Assembly: GCA_932294295.1 (NCBI GenBank) | Contig: OW028573.1 | Location: 54,315,829 to 54,379,828, forward strand | DNA: 64,000 bases | Direction: 5' to 3' | Source of the DNA: Alitta virens | Taxonomy: Eukaryota > Annelida > Polychaeta > Phyllodocida > Nereididae | Part shown: in pieces, positions 52,961 to 63,320 of the stretch | Layout of the letters: every line of letters starts with the position of its first letter | How positions within the stretch are numbered: position 1 is the first letter of the stretch | Translations under genes and position numbers: made by a program | The notes under the pieces: model-generated | Told to the model about the DNA's origin: nothing | The model's database searches: none | The model's input: only the letters and a program-made list of their open reading frames with translations

Positions 52961-53262
52961 AGGAAGTGTCCCATGGCAAGAAAATATGATTTGAGAAGCC
53001 TGCAAGATTTCATAAAACAACCCCGCCTGCAGGAGCTTCTTCTTCAGTTACCGCAGGCCAGCCTGCAGGTACCTACCAGTCTTCTGGAACTGGACCTTCA
53101 TTGGGTGTCTTCCCTGCTGTACCTTCTCCAGTGGTGCCTGGTTCTTCTTCATTGAACCCTCCTTCAGTGGGATCCTTGCTATCTGCCAGTGACAGCGTTC
53201 CTGCCAGTTCGACCTAGGTGGCAGGAAATTCACTGCCATCACTATCATAATCTTCTTCTTCG

Positions 53263-53680
53263 GTGTCTTTCTTCTCCTTCTCTACATCAAAGTCTGGATC
53301 TCAGTCGCTGTCATCCATGTCAACATCAGAAGACTTGGCAGAAGACTTGACAGTGGACTTGACAGAAGTCTTGGCAGAATACCTGGCAGGAGACCTGGAA
53401 GGAGATCTGGCAGGAGACCTGGCAGGAGACTTGGTAGGAGACTTGATAGGAGCTTAATAAGTACAACTGGCAGGACTAGAAGGAGCTGCAGGAACACTGG
53501 ATTCTTCAGATTCAAATAATTCTTCCCCAGAGGCAAGTGAAGAAGGCTCTTTTTCTGTGACTTTGCTTTTCCAAGATTGCTTCTCGTCTTGGGTCCCATG
53601 GTAAAAAGGTAAAGTTTAAACAGCAAACAGTCACAGCAGCAGCAGAGAAGAATACGGCGAGGTCTATCAGTTTGTATCAA
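53263..53680 (-). pseudogene. Second Harbinger frame with Leu-Leu-Pro repeat, function unknown
   Basis: A 132-codon frame on the minus strand in the right half of the Harbinger element. A methionine near residue 28 opens MGPKTRSNLGKAKSQKK, a basic start. The second half is a run of LLP-x units made by a 12-bp minisatellite. Harbinger elements carry a second, Myb/SANT-like gene, and its position fits, but no Myb motif is visible, so this may be only its remnant. Confidence 0.4.
53330..53456 (+). repeat. Minisatellite, 12-bp unit GACCTGGCAGGA
   Basis: About ten imperfect 12-15-bp units (GACTTGACAGTG, GACCTGGCAGGA, GATCTGGCAGGA variants). Because the unit is a multiple of three it keeps frames open on both strands, producing DLAG/DLVG on plus and LLPG/LLPS on minus. 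Confidence 0.75.
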
Positions 53681-54587
53681 AGGCAGACGTGTGAATGAAG
53701 TTTGCCTCCCTGCGAATGATTATATACTGCTGGCCGAGGTCACGTGACGAGCCAACTGGCCCTGCAACCGTCCTGCACTGTCATTAACATAGCAGTTGGT
53801 GACTTACTTGTGGCACACGTGAGTCACATGTAGCGTACGTAGGTATTGATTTTTCCATACGTAGAAACCAGTGACTTATCCGTGGTACACCTGAGTGCAC
53901 ACGTAGAAGCCGACGGTTTAATCGTCGCACACGTACCTCTCCCGCCAGATTCTTTTCTTGACACCCATGTGTGTGATGGTTAACCCACCGGCTTCTACGA
54001 GTGTCTGACGTGTGACTTGGCGTATGCCACGAGTGCCTCTATGGCAACGACGGCTTCACTATGGTTACTAACTATAAACAATCACCCGCGAGTTTTCTAC
54101 AAGTTTTGAACATTAGCAAAACATCCCTCGATTTAGGTGGTTGTTCTCGGTTCGAGGATGGCTGCGAGGAATCGAGTGTGTTCACAGCCTTCTTCGACAG
54201 ACCTCCCAAAAACCACTGTTGCTGTACGGATGCTCAATATAACATACTTCTACAAGAGCAATACAGCTTCACCAGGAAAACCAGCTATGTGAGAACCGCC
54301 CTTATAAGCAAAAGAAAGTGATCACTGGCGATTCATCGCATGTACCATTTTTGTTCTATATAGAATTATAGCTAATATATTGGCCTGCAAACACCTTGGA
54401 GGTTGAATACTTCTACAACCCATTGCATATAGCATAATACAGATTTACACTTTAGCTTAAATCAAATGACTGAAACTTTATTTTTTGGAAATCCAGGAGA
54501 ATTAAAGACATTCTGAGGAAATATCATTATAAGCTGGCAAAAACGGCGTGAATATCAATAGCATTATATGTAAAACTTTGGAGATAT

Positions 54588-55114
54588 TGTAGAGATCTTG
54601 CCTCTGAGAGTGCCTCCAGCCAAATGAGCTCCCTGCCACCGGGGGCAGCACCTGCTGGCTTCTCATTGGTTAGCCTGGTCAGGTGACCAGTGGTCATGTG
54701 ACCAGGGTAGCATAAATACCCCAGCCCACTGGGGTTCTGGGCCAGACCTGACTAGAGTGACACAGCAACCTGTGTAAGATCCTCTGTTTGGCCCCAGACT
54801 TACTTGAGTCATACAGATTCCTGTATAATACTCTGTCTGAGCAGATCCATCTAGTATTCACTAGAAATTATAGTCAGCCACCTGACTGTCCAGCATATGA
54901 CATGCTGTAGTAGAACTAAGCACTGTTGAAGTCAGACACCTGACTGCCCAAGCATAGGTCATGCTGTAGTGGGCACCACTGTACTGTTATATTTGATGTA
55001 TGTTAATAAATGTATAAACTCAATGACTGAGTTGCTTCTCTATCATATCAGAGCTAGAGTCTAAGAACTACTTACTGTGGTCACCAGGCCTATAGCAGAG
55101 CCAGAACCACTACA
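54588..55114 (+). repeat. 5' LTR (TGTAG...CTACA), 527 bp
   Basis: Starts TGTAGAGATC and ends CACTACA, perfect 5-bp inverted termini with the usual TG...CA ends. Inside are a TATA-like CATAAATACC near 54710 and an AATAAA near 55006. An internal block (CACCTGACTG.CCAGCATA, TCATGCTGTAGT) is present twice at about 54880-54910 and 54940-54975. The boundary is fixed by the primer-binding site 4 bp downstream. The 3' LTR is missing, so ends are not confirmed by comparison. Confidence 0.8.
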
Positions 55115-55118
55115 GATT

Positions 55119-55136
55119 TGGCGCCCAATATGGGAC
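55119..55136 (+). other. Primer-binding site of the LTR element
   Basis: TGGCGCCCAATATGGGAC four bases after the LTR. TGGCGCCCAA followed by a G-rich stretch is the form of sites complementary to tRNA 3' ends (often tRNA-Lys) in Ty3/gypsy and retroviral elements. Confidence 0.75.
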
Positions 55137-55189
55137 CCTAGCCTCTGATTATGACAGAAAATTGCTGGTTGAAAGAAGCTACCTTCTAA

Positions 55190-55400
55190 CAATTGTACTT
55201 TGTCAGTACAATTCTGTGCTTTTAAGTGCAGAAAAACCAGTAGGAAGTGTTTGTACTTTGTCAGTACAGCCTTGATTTTCAGAAGCCACCTTCTGATATA
55301 TATTTGCATTTTGGCAGTGCAAATTTGTACTTAGTCAGTACAAGAAAAGCAGAACTGTACTTTTCAGTACAAACAAGTGCTAAGTCAGCACAAATAGTCA
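55190..55400 (+). repeat. Leader with repeated AGTACAA / TTGTACT stems
   Basis: In the 5' leader of the LTR element, the blocks TTTGTACTTTGTCAGTACA, TTTGCATTTTGGCAGTGCAAA, TTGTACTTAGTCAGTACAA and TGTACTTTTCAGTACA each form a short hairpin with the loop TTxGTC or similar. A fifth imperfect one reads TGTGCTTTTAAGTGCAGA. The stems show paired changes (TGTAC/GTACA to TGCA/TGCA), as if the stem were kept. Confidence 0.55.
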
Positions 55401-55439
55401 GTGACACCACATGGCTTATTCTGCACAAAGTTCGGGGAG

Positions 55440-56928
55440 CACTTATGACCTTGAGATCAAGGATTGTAGGCCGTCCTACAGAAGCCTCAAATGTGCCTAG
55501 AAACTCAAGAGACTCTCTGAGAAGGCCTGAAGATTTCCAGAGGACGCCTGCAAGACCTCTTCCAATGAGCCATGGATCAAGATCTTCCTATGAAGGGATC
55601 AGGGAACTGGATCAAGATGAAAGACACAGGCAGATGGGACCTAGTTCATCAACTCCAGCTAGACACCAGCCCAGCATAAATAGTTCTGTACCAGCATCCT
55701 GGGCTCCTTTCTCAGTCAGACAGGACTCAGGCAGACAGGACTCTGTTGCTAGTTACTGGCACCCTGGATCTACATCAGATCTATTTGACAGGTGGCAGAA
55801 TAGACCTCTGCTACCAGAGAGACCAACAGACCATGACTTCATTAGACATGAGTCAAGAGAGTCCCAAGACTGGGATGCAAACCGACAGCAGCTCATTAGA
55901 CCATCACTGACTGACTGGCAATTACCCCTCCACAGGGGTGAGACAAGGAGCCATGAGCCATATCTAGGTCATGATGTCCATGTACCTGTTGACAGGCCCT
56001 ATCTAGGTCATGATGCCCATGCCAATGCAGATAATAGGCCATATAGCTACCCAATTTATGGATCTAATATACACAGACCAATGTCTCCCATTTCTGGAGG
56101 TCAAAAGGTCAGAAGGAGGCCCATGAAAGAAGTGTTGTCACCAACCTTTAATGGGAAGTCTAACTCATTTGCTGAGTTTGTGGTGACTTTACCAGGGTAG
56201 CTGACTATAATAGCTGGGATAGTGAGGACAGGAAATTCCATTTGTGGAATAATATAGTGGGAAATGCGAAAATCCGCATGAAAACAATGCCCACTCCTGC
56301 AACTTTTGAAGATCTTTTGTATAAACTGCTGTCAGTTTTTAATAATGAGAGATCTTTGGAGACTTACAGAGATCAATTAACCATGATCAAAAGAGATCAA
56401 TCCATGGATCTTGAGACCTTTGGTCATTACCTGTATGATCTTGTAAGAAAAGCCCATCCTCAGGCTATACCTGATGAGCAGGAAAGGATAGCCAGAGATC
56501 GTTTCCTGGAAACAGCTGGATCCCACAATATGTTTGTGTGGCTGAAAGCTAACAAGCCTAGAACTGTGCAGGGCGCCATTGACCTGGCTATACAGTTTCA
56601 GCAGGCTACTGCAGTTAACTGCACCAAGAAACCAAAAGGGGATGCTGTACAAAGTGAACTCTCACTTACCAACTTGTTAATATCACAAGAGGTAGGCCTG
56701 CCCATGCAGGTTGCTGCAGCTGATAATCCCCAGGGACCTGCATTGTCTGCAGACAGCTCTGTACACCAGCAGCTGAAGACCTTAGCTGACCAGGTCAAAG
56801 CCCTCACAGAGCAGCTTAGATTACGGCCCAAGGGCAAGAGAGAACCCCCTAAGTGTTTTGGCTGTGACCAGCCAGGGCATTTCAAGCGAAATTGCCCAAA
56901 CACTTCACAGTCTAAGCCTTTAAACTAA
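55440..56928 (+). pseudogene. gag-like region with CCHC zinc knuckle, frameshifted
   Basis: An Arg/Ser/Pro/Gln-rich first part (frame 55247-56200) leads to FNGKSNSF, where a frame break near 56195 occurs; the domain continues in the frame 56242-56928 with a gag-like helical region (LLSVFNNERSLETYRDQL). It ends in a zinc knuckle, CFGCDQPGHFKRNC, with C-x2-C-x4-H-x4-C spacing. These are structural proteins of Ty3/gypsy-like elements that package the RNA. The start codon is uncertain; the first 60 codons of the upper frame overlap the structured leader. Confidence 0.75.
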
Positions 56929-56948
56929 AAACTGCGGGGCTGGATCCC

Positions 56949-57437
56949 ATGCCCACAGCCCCGCTGTTGTCTGGAAGGGAGGATGAATGTTGGCCAGGTG
57001 TCCAACTGGGGCAGTATTGGCCAAGAGTTGCTACAGTCTTAGACCAGCATGTCGCTTGGTATTTGACTGTTTATTTTGGGTCAAAAGCAGCAAACCTGCT
57101 AGTTGATACTGGTGCTCAAGTCACCATGATGAGTAAAGCCATGTATGACCGGCTAGCCCCTAGTTATCGTCCTCATTTGACTCCTATGAAATGGCCGATC
57201 AACGCGGCCAATGGAGGTCAAATTACCACTTATGGGACTGCTACATTTGTCATAGAGTTAGCTAGATGTAGATTTAGTGCAGACATTATTGTAGCCGACA
57301 TGGGTGGCCTTCCAGGAGTTTTGGGTATGGACTTTTTAGTTAAACATGATGCTATTCTCCACTGTAGGACTGGATCCCTGGAAATTGGTGGCAAACTTGT
57401 TTCCTCTCATGGGAGACGCCCAGATGAAGGTGGATAG
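56949..57437 (+). pseudogene. Aspartic protease part of the LTR element
   Basis: 162-codon frame starting after the gag stop. Retropepsin active site LLVDTGAQVTMMSK is at about residues 50-63 and a later GVLGMDFL strand fits the second hallmark (hydrophobic-hydrophobic-Gly). The frame then breaks before the RT frame that overlaps it at 57346-57437, so PR and RT are no longer one open frame in this copy, or depend on a shift. Confidence 0.75.
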
Positions 57438-58215
57438 GTGGCCCTCACGGAAGCCACAACTCTGTTGCATGGGCTATGTAGATGTACATATCCAAAGGTG
57501 GGGAAATAGCACAGGATTGTATGATGTAATTGAACCTATTGCAGAAGTCTGCAACATGGAGGGCATTTTGCTGCCCAGGTATGTGATAAACAGGTCATGT
57601 GAGTCCCTCACACTAGAGCTCACCAACGTGAGTGGGAGTGTTCGGACTTTGGCTAAAGGACTTATGCTGGCCCATTTGGATCCAGTAGACATGGTCCATG
57701 ACAAGCCTGTTAATTCATCATCCATATTTGCGTGCTCAGTGGATCCTGGCCCTTATCAGGAGTTGCCTGAGCACTTACAGCCATTAGTAGATGGGGCAGT
57801 TGATTTATCCCACACTCAGAAGCAGTCAGTAAGCAAACTCTTGCTTGAATATGAACACTGCTTTGAGGGTGGAAAGTATGGTCTTGGACAGACCAGTTTA
57901 GTCAAACACAGAATTGATACAGGAGACCACGCTCCAATCAAAGTGCCACCTCGTAGGTTGGGCTGGGCCCAGCGACGTGCACTTGGGGAGGAGGTGGACA
58001 AAATGTTGGCTAAAGGGGTTATTGAGCCCAGTGACAGCCCATGGTCCTCTCCACCAGTGCTGGTGAGGAAGAAGGATTCAAGTTATCGTTTCTGTGTTGA
58101 CTATAGGAAATTAAACGGCGTCTGCCGCCGTGATGCATATCCACTTCCACGTATTGAAGACTGCCTTGATATTTTGGCTGGAGCAAAATGGTTCTGCACC
58201 CTTGATCTATTAACA
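57438..58215 (+). pseudogene. Reverse transcriptase N-terminal part, truncated
   Basis: Frame up to 58260. Motifs are those of Ty3/gypsy RT: KHRIDTGDHAPIK, WSSPPVLVRKKDSSYRF, CVDYRKLN, DAYPLPRI and the first catalytic strand FCTLDL. The expected sequence after TLDLLT is replaced at about 58215 by unrelated DNA, so the catalytic YxDD region and everything 3' are missing. Confidence 0.8.
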
Positions 58216-58673
58216 GCATTAGATATTGAAAATTGGCGAAAAAGCAGCATTAGCAAATGATGGGAACAATTTTTATATTCTGTAAGGATCAACAGATTGT
58301 GCAAATGGGAAACATCAGGGTAATATTTAGATGGTGCCAATTTGGAGAAAAATTGGCATAAAATTAAAGCAGTATCAGGATTGACGGGAGAATTTTTAGG
58401 TAAATGTATATCGCATTAATTTTGTGTCCCGATTTCCCCAAAATCCTTTCATGGAAGGGGTGGGGGGAAGTTTTTTGTTTAATTTTTACTGCCCGCTGCT
58501 CTGCTGATAACAACATTTGGTCAATCTTTCGGGCACTTCAGGTCTATATCGTACTGAAATAGGCTTTTTTGTATGATATCTAAACCAAATCAGAAAAAGG
58601 CTTTTTTTTTTGGGCTCTTTAGGTTTATATAGTACAGAAATATACTGTTTTTATAGGCAAGGAAACCTAAAAT
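58216..58673. other. Unassigned sequence between LTR element and foldback element
   Basis: No gene seen. Contains a G-rich patch near 58460-58472 and a direct repeat of AGGTTTATAT/AGGTCTATAT followed by AGTACxGAAATA (about 58550 and 58621). Confidence 0.4.
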
Positions 58674-59501
58674 CATTGCAGACAATACCTATTCTGTTTA
58701 AAATCAAACACCTGATGACAAACAACTAACAACCATCAATTCTAAGAGATATTAAGTTTATGATTAAATTAGTTTTATTTGGTCTACTCTCATAATACTT
58801 GAGCGCTCAAGCGCTCAAGCGCTCTCGTGTGATAAATCCTGAATCAGCCTCCCGCGAGGCAATAACTATCATGAATGGTCTATAAGTGATAGATAATGAC
58901 CATGTTTGAGTGAATATGCAATTTATCCGAGGCTTAAGCCGAGGATTAATTGCATATTCATGAAAATAAGGTCATTATCTAACTTATGCCATTTGTTTTG
59001 TTTGTAGTTGTTTGATCACTTGCCTATGACGTTCTCCCCTTAAGACTTTTGTTTGCTTATTATATAAGATGTTCATTTGATTGTTGTGTTTTGTTTCATT
59101 GTTTTACTACAACTTGTAGCCAGTCAAGTGTGACCATATTCTCCCAGGTATATGCAATTTATCTCCCTGGAATCTTGACCTCCGATTGGATGAAAAAGGT
59201 AAACAGTGGTATAATTGTTTTTTATTCAATCTTTTAGTGTTTTGCAGAGTGAGTTGGGCAAGCACTGAAAAGTGATAGTTATTGCCAGGCTGATTCAGGA
59301 TTTATCACATGAGAGCGTGTGAGTGCTCGAGTGTGATAAGCCTGAATCAGCCTCCCAAGGGCAATAACTCACTAATACTATGAGAGTAGATAACTGCAAA
59401 CTAATTTAAATAGAAACTTAATCCCTCTTAGAATTGATTGTTGTTAGTTGTTTGTCATCAGGTGGTTGATTTTAAACAGAATAGGTATTGTATGCAATGA
59501 G
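58674..59501. mobile_element. Foldback-like element with arms of about 200 bp
   Basis: The left arm (58674-58872) and the complement of the right arm (59272-59501) align almost throughout: shared blocks include AATACCTATTCTGTTTAAAA, CACCTGATGACAAACAACTA, TCAATTCTAAGAG and GATAAATCCTGAATCAGCCT. The right arm has about 45 extra bases, a partial second copy of its inner end. The centre has its own palindrome (58880-58989). No coding capacity. Likely a foldback or long-TIR non-autonomous DNA transposon; target duplication not identified. Confidence 0.7.
58880..58989. repeat. Palindrome centred on GGCTTAAGCC
   Basis: Left half holds AGATAATGACC and ATGCAATTTATCCGAGGC; the right half holds GCCGAGGATTAATTGCAT and GGTCATTATCT. 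Arms about 50 bp with a few mismatches, able to extrude a cruciform. Confidence 0.75.
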
Positions 59502-59560
59502 TGCATCAGAAGCAATAGTACTGCACATGGATCTTACTTTTCACAATGTTATTGAATGGT

Positions 59561-59900
59561 CAGGTATGTAGATAAAATTTTTTTCTTCAAAATCATAGAA
59601 ATAAAAATTGAAATATTATTATCAGATTCTTGCGGTTATGAAAATTTGAACAGATGTAAAACCTGCCCATTTGATGCACATTTGAGTGGTCTTTATGACA
59701 GAATTAATAGTAATTTAAATATAGATAAAATCAAAATGTAGATAACATTTTTTTCTTCAAAATCATAGAAATAAAAATTGAAATATTATTATCAGATTCT
59801 TGCGGTTATGAAAATTTGAACAGATGTAAAACCTGCCCATTTGATGCAAATTTGAGTGGTCTTTATGACAGAATTAATAGTAATTTAAATACAATGGTCA
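59561..59900 (+). repeat. Tandem duplication, two units of 170 bp
   Basis: The segment containing TTTTTTTCTTCAAAATCATA, CTTGCGGTTATGAAAATTTG and TTTATGACAGAATTAATAGT occurs at about 59561-59730 and again 170 bp later, with very few differences. No gene function seen. Confidence 0.8.
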
Positions 59901-59929
59901 AGTTTTTTCCAAATTTAGTGACTAAATTA

Positions 59930-60490
59930 TGAGGTGTGATAAGCTGATTCATCAGCTTTTAATAGTGAGGTGGTCTTCATGAGGCAGTCTTAGTGATGTG
60001 GTTTTAACAGGTAGTCTTCGTAATTAAGTGGTTTTAAGAATGAGGTGCTCTTAATCTTGAGGTGGGCTTAATCATGAGCTGGTCTTACTAATGAGTTGTC
60101 TTTATTGTGACAATGTCTTATATTGCGGTGTTCTTAAATTTTGATACTGAAGTGGTTTAATATTGAAGTGTCTCATTAGTAGAGTGAGGTGGTCTTGATT
60201 GAGAGGTGGTCTTGTATTAAGGTATTCTTGATAGTCTTAATTGTGAGGTGGTTTTTTATTGAGGTGTTTGTATAGTAGTGAAGTGGTCTTATTTGTGAGA
60301 TGAATTTATATTGAGGTGGTCTTAATTGTGAAATTTCCTTATATCGAGGTATTCTTATGGTAGTGATGCGGTTTTGATAATGAAGTGGTCTTAATAGTGA
60401 GGTTTCTAAATAGTGAGGTGGGCTTAATTGTGAGGTGGTCTTATATTGAGGTGTTCTTATATGTTGTAATAATAAAGCTATTTTAATAGT
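59930..60490 (+). repeat. Degenerate minisatellite, unit GAGGTGGTCTTAATxxT
   Basis: About 25-30 imperfect units of 15-24 bp (GAGGTGGTCTTGATT, GAGGTGTTCTTATA, GAAGTGGTCTTAAT). The 109-codon frame on the opposite strand is a by-product of this repeat. Confidence 0.75.
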
Positions 60491-60646
60491 GTTAAATGTT
60501 GCCATTTGTTTTCAATTAACTAGCTGTTACTAATAAGATGGTTTTTTTTTTGGCCTTAGTTGTCACAAATCCTTCAGTGTTTGAATAGTTATCACTCCCT
60601 GGTGATCACTGAAGCGGAAAACATTATCAGCCTGCTTGAGCAAGGA

Positions 60647-61129
60647 GCTAACACGACTGTCCCGTTTAGAGTGCGGAGTGAACCGGATTTTCACGGTGCC
60701 TTCGCGGATATCACCGGTCTTTACACCGTGTTCATTCGCGTGGAACCGTGTTGCTCCTTGTACTCTCCGGCATTAATGGCGGCGAAATATTCATGCCCGG
60801 ATGTAGCCGGAGATATGCCGGAGTCAATACGGAGATTCCCGGAGATCGGCGGAGTATATTGGGAGTCTATACGGATCTACACGGATCTATACGGATCTAC
60901 ACGGATTAAATTACTCCGGGAACTCCGGCATGAAAAATTAAACATGTTTAATTTTTTCCCCCGGAGTCCCAAGGTGGTCCAGGAGCGCCCCGGACAATGA
61001 CGGACAATGCCGGACAATCCCGGACATGAACACGATGTCTACACGGCTTTCCCCGGAGTATGCGGGAGTATTCCGGAGTTGTCCTCCGGGACGCTCCGGC
61101 GTCTGATCCGGCTATGTGTGAAAGGGCCT
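60647..61129. mobile_element. MITE family B, copy 2, left end missing, 3' TAA
   Basis: From AACACGAC onward it matches the inner part of the copy at 38482-39091 (GAGTGCGGAGTGAA, GGTGCCTTCGCGGATAT, CGGCGAAATATTCATGCCCG) and ends GGCTATGTGTGAAAGGGCCT followed by TAA. The left inverted repeat and about 165 bp are absent. A short TACACGGATC-type repeat is expanded in it at about 60867-60905. Confidence 0.75.
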
Positions 61130-61429
61130 TAAGTGTGTTAAGGGACCAACTAAACGACGCGACAACGGAGCTGGATGTGGTGTGATATGCTGGACTGACT
61201 GAAGGGCTGGACCATACAAATACCAGTGATGTCATTTGTCAAAGCTCCCCTTATTTGATTTCATCCCCACAGGTCCCACCCACCCTTAGTCTGTCCTACG
61301 TGTTACGCCATGTACCGCCATGTCGTCCCATCTTTTAGTTCATCCCGAAGCTCACCCCACCTAGCGGTAATCTTTCTGCGATTATTCGCAAATATTTACA
61401 AATAAACGCACGTATTAAAATAATCGCAA

Positions 61430-61935
61430 AACCCTTTAGCAAAAACAAAAAATTATGTAGCAGATCACAAATCTGGGGAAAAATGTTTTGTAGCAGACAA
61501 CACAAATAGGGGGAAAAAATTATGTAGCAAAAAACACAAACTGGAAAAAAATTATGTAGCAAAAAATAAAATGCAAATTGGCAAAAATAATTATGCAAAT
61601 TGGGGGAAAAAAGGACACAAACTGCATCAAAAAACACAATATCATGTAGCAAAATCACAAATTGGAGGAAACAAATAATGTAGCAGACAACACAAATTGG
61701 GGGGGGGGGGGGGGGAATTATTTCGCAAAAAACGCAAATTGGACAAAAAACTTATGTAGCAAAAAACACAAACTGGAAACAAATTGTGCAGCACAAAAAT
61801 GCAGATGGAGTTTAAAAAAAATTAAGCGTGACAGAAGGCAAATAAAAAAAAGTTATGCAGCAAAAAACGCAAGTTAACACAATTATGTAGCAAAAGACAC
61901 AAATAAAATTTCACAAATAAAAAAAAAGTATCATC
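61430..61935. repeat. Degenerate A-rich satellite, unit about 33 bp
   Basis: Repeated ATTATGTAGCAAAAAACACA and AAATTGGGGGAAAAA blocks, roughly 12-15 units. A G run of about 18 at 61699-61716 arises from the GGGG part of a unit. Confidence 0.7.
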
Positions 61936-61983
61936 AAATGAGAAAAAAAAAATTGTGTATGGCTTCCGTACAAAAGTACACCG

Positions 61984-62014
<31 letters not shown>

Positions 62015-62450
62015 CTGGTAGTCAGAACCCCCCCCCCCCCTCCCCGTCTTCACATCTCATTACAAACATGACAACCATGCATGGCAGGCCAATGTGCTGA
62101 TCTGACACATGCACGGGTCTGTAGGATAAATCAATCGTCCCAACCAGATTGGTGTTGTCCAGCTATCATGGCAATCGCTCCATTGGCCAAGGTAAATGTA
62201 AAATCCTTTTTTTTCCAATACTTGACATGTATGAGGAAAATTGCACATAGTGGTGGTTTAAACTGTAGTAAGCCTTATATATAATCACAAAAATTTGATT
62301 TGGAAGAAAACGACAGATACTTAATTCAGAAAAAAGAAGTATCACGTGAAAATTCAATTCAAGCACAACTATATATTCAGTCTTGAATAAAAGAAAATAG
62401 AAAGTAAATGACAGCTCCATGCCCTTCAGTTGTGGGTAATGTAATAAACT
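61936..62450. other. Simple-repeat patch and unassigned AT-rich sequence
   Basis: A TA run at 61986-62013 and a C run at about 62029-62041 lie close together. No supported gene follows to 62450. Confidence 0.5.
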
Positions 62451-62499
62451 TTGTGCAGTTACAGAATTAAGAAGCAAGCAAAAACATCATATATATGCT

Positions 62500-63320
62500 T
62501 TTATTGACACAGTAATATCATACATGATACATTTGTCAAAAATAACAGATAAAAACATGTACTAAGTCTACTTCTACTCACTATTCCTATATTCAATATA
62601 TACATGGTATAAAAGTTAAAGGTATACATTATCAATAGATTATCTACACATCCATGGTCCCAGTTGCAGAACTCTAGCACGGTTAAAAGAACATTAAGTT
62701 TTGTTTACATACATTGGTTAAATATATATACATATATCAGTGTACAGTAACCCTTGATACATATATTACTGCAGTTAATACTGTTAATTAACACAATGTT
62801 AATATAAGTACAACATTTGAATTAGGAATACAAGGCGTAGTCCACAGTTATAAACATGGATGTAAAAGCATAGTGATCACAGTATATACAAATGCTTATG
62901 GTGCAGAAACTGCTGGTTTGGGGAGTGATGGTTAATGCTCCACAACGAATTATGACACAAACAGTTATTAGGCATCAATAATTACAAGAAATTTTCCAAG
63001 GGATTTTAACAACTCAAGCTCTTTTGATTTCATTTCAACATTTTCTCTTAGCAATTTTAAAGAGGTCCTCACGACTAAGTGTGTTATGTGGGCATACTAT
63101 GAGACTATGTTTTTCATCTTCGATTTCATGCATATTGCATTTTAGGCATAATCTGTCAACTACTGGCAATAGAGGGTCTTCATGTCTACCTATTTCAAGT
63201 CGTAAATTATGTGAGCTTACTCTAACTCTGGCTATTTTATCATGCATTTTTATGCTAAGGTCTAGTAGAAGGTAAGGTTCTAGCCTGTAATCAGTCTTGA
63301 TGAGTTAAGTCTAAAATCTA
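62500..63320 (-). mobile_element. LINE 3' end, second copy of element 2 family
   Basis: Minus-strand frame 63247-63035 reads KIARVRVSSHNLRLEIGRHE then CLKCNMHEIEDEKH, closely matching the C-terminus at 40521-40237. The adjoining 3' UTR also matches (TTAGGCATCAA, GGGATTTTAACAACTC). A deletion after the CP motif removes part of the C-terminus. Only the 3' end is present, as expected for 5' truncation on insertion. Confidence 0.75.

Larger units (their letters stand above)
52024..54302. mobile_element. PIF/Harbinger DNA transposon, decayed, TIRs and TATAA duplication
   Basis: About 36-bp inverted ends: AGGGGGGTTCTCACATAGCC at the left and GGTTCTCACATAGC on the complement of the right end. TATAA flanks both ends (52019-52023 and 54303-54307); a 3-bp ATA reading of the duplication is also possible. 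The left half encodes the C-terminal part of a Harbinger transposase on the plus strand; the right half holds a minus-strand second frame with an internal minisatellite. The transposase N-terminus with the first catalytic residues is missing, so the copy cannot move by itself. Confidence 0.8.
54588..58215 (+). mobile_element. Ty3/gypsy-like LTR retrotransposon, 5' part only
   Basis: 5' LTR, primer-binding site, gag-like region with a zinc knuckle, protease and the first part of reverse transcriptase are present in order on the plus strand. Sequence homology stops inside the RT at about 58215, just after the first catalytic strand, and the rest of RT, RNase H, integrase and the 3' LTR are absent. 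At least two frame breaks occur (near 56195 and 57346-57437). It is a dead copy. Confidence 0.85.

Noticed and set aside
60176..60505. 109-codon minus-strand frame
   Set aside because: It is the translation of the degenerate minisatellite.
61335..61658. 107-codon Phe/Leu-rich minus-strand frame that looks membrane-like
   Set aside because: It lies largely over the A-rich satellite; the hydrophobicity is that of a T-rich complement.
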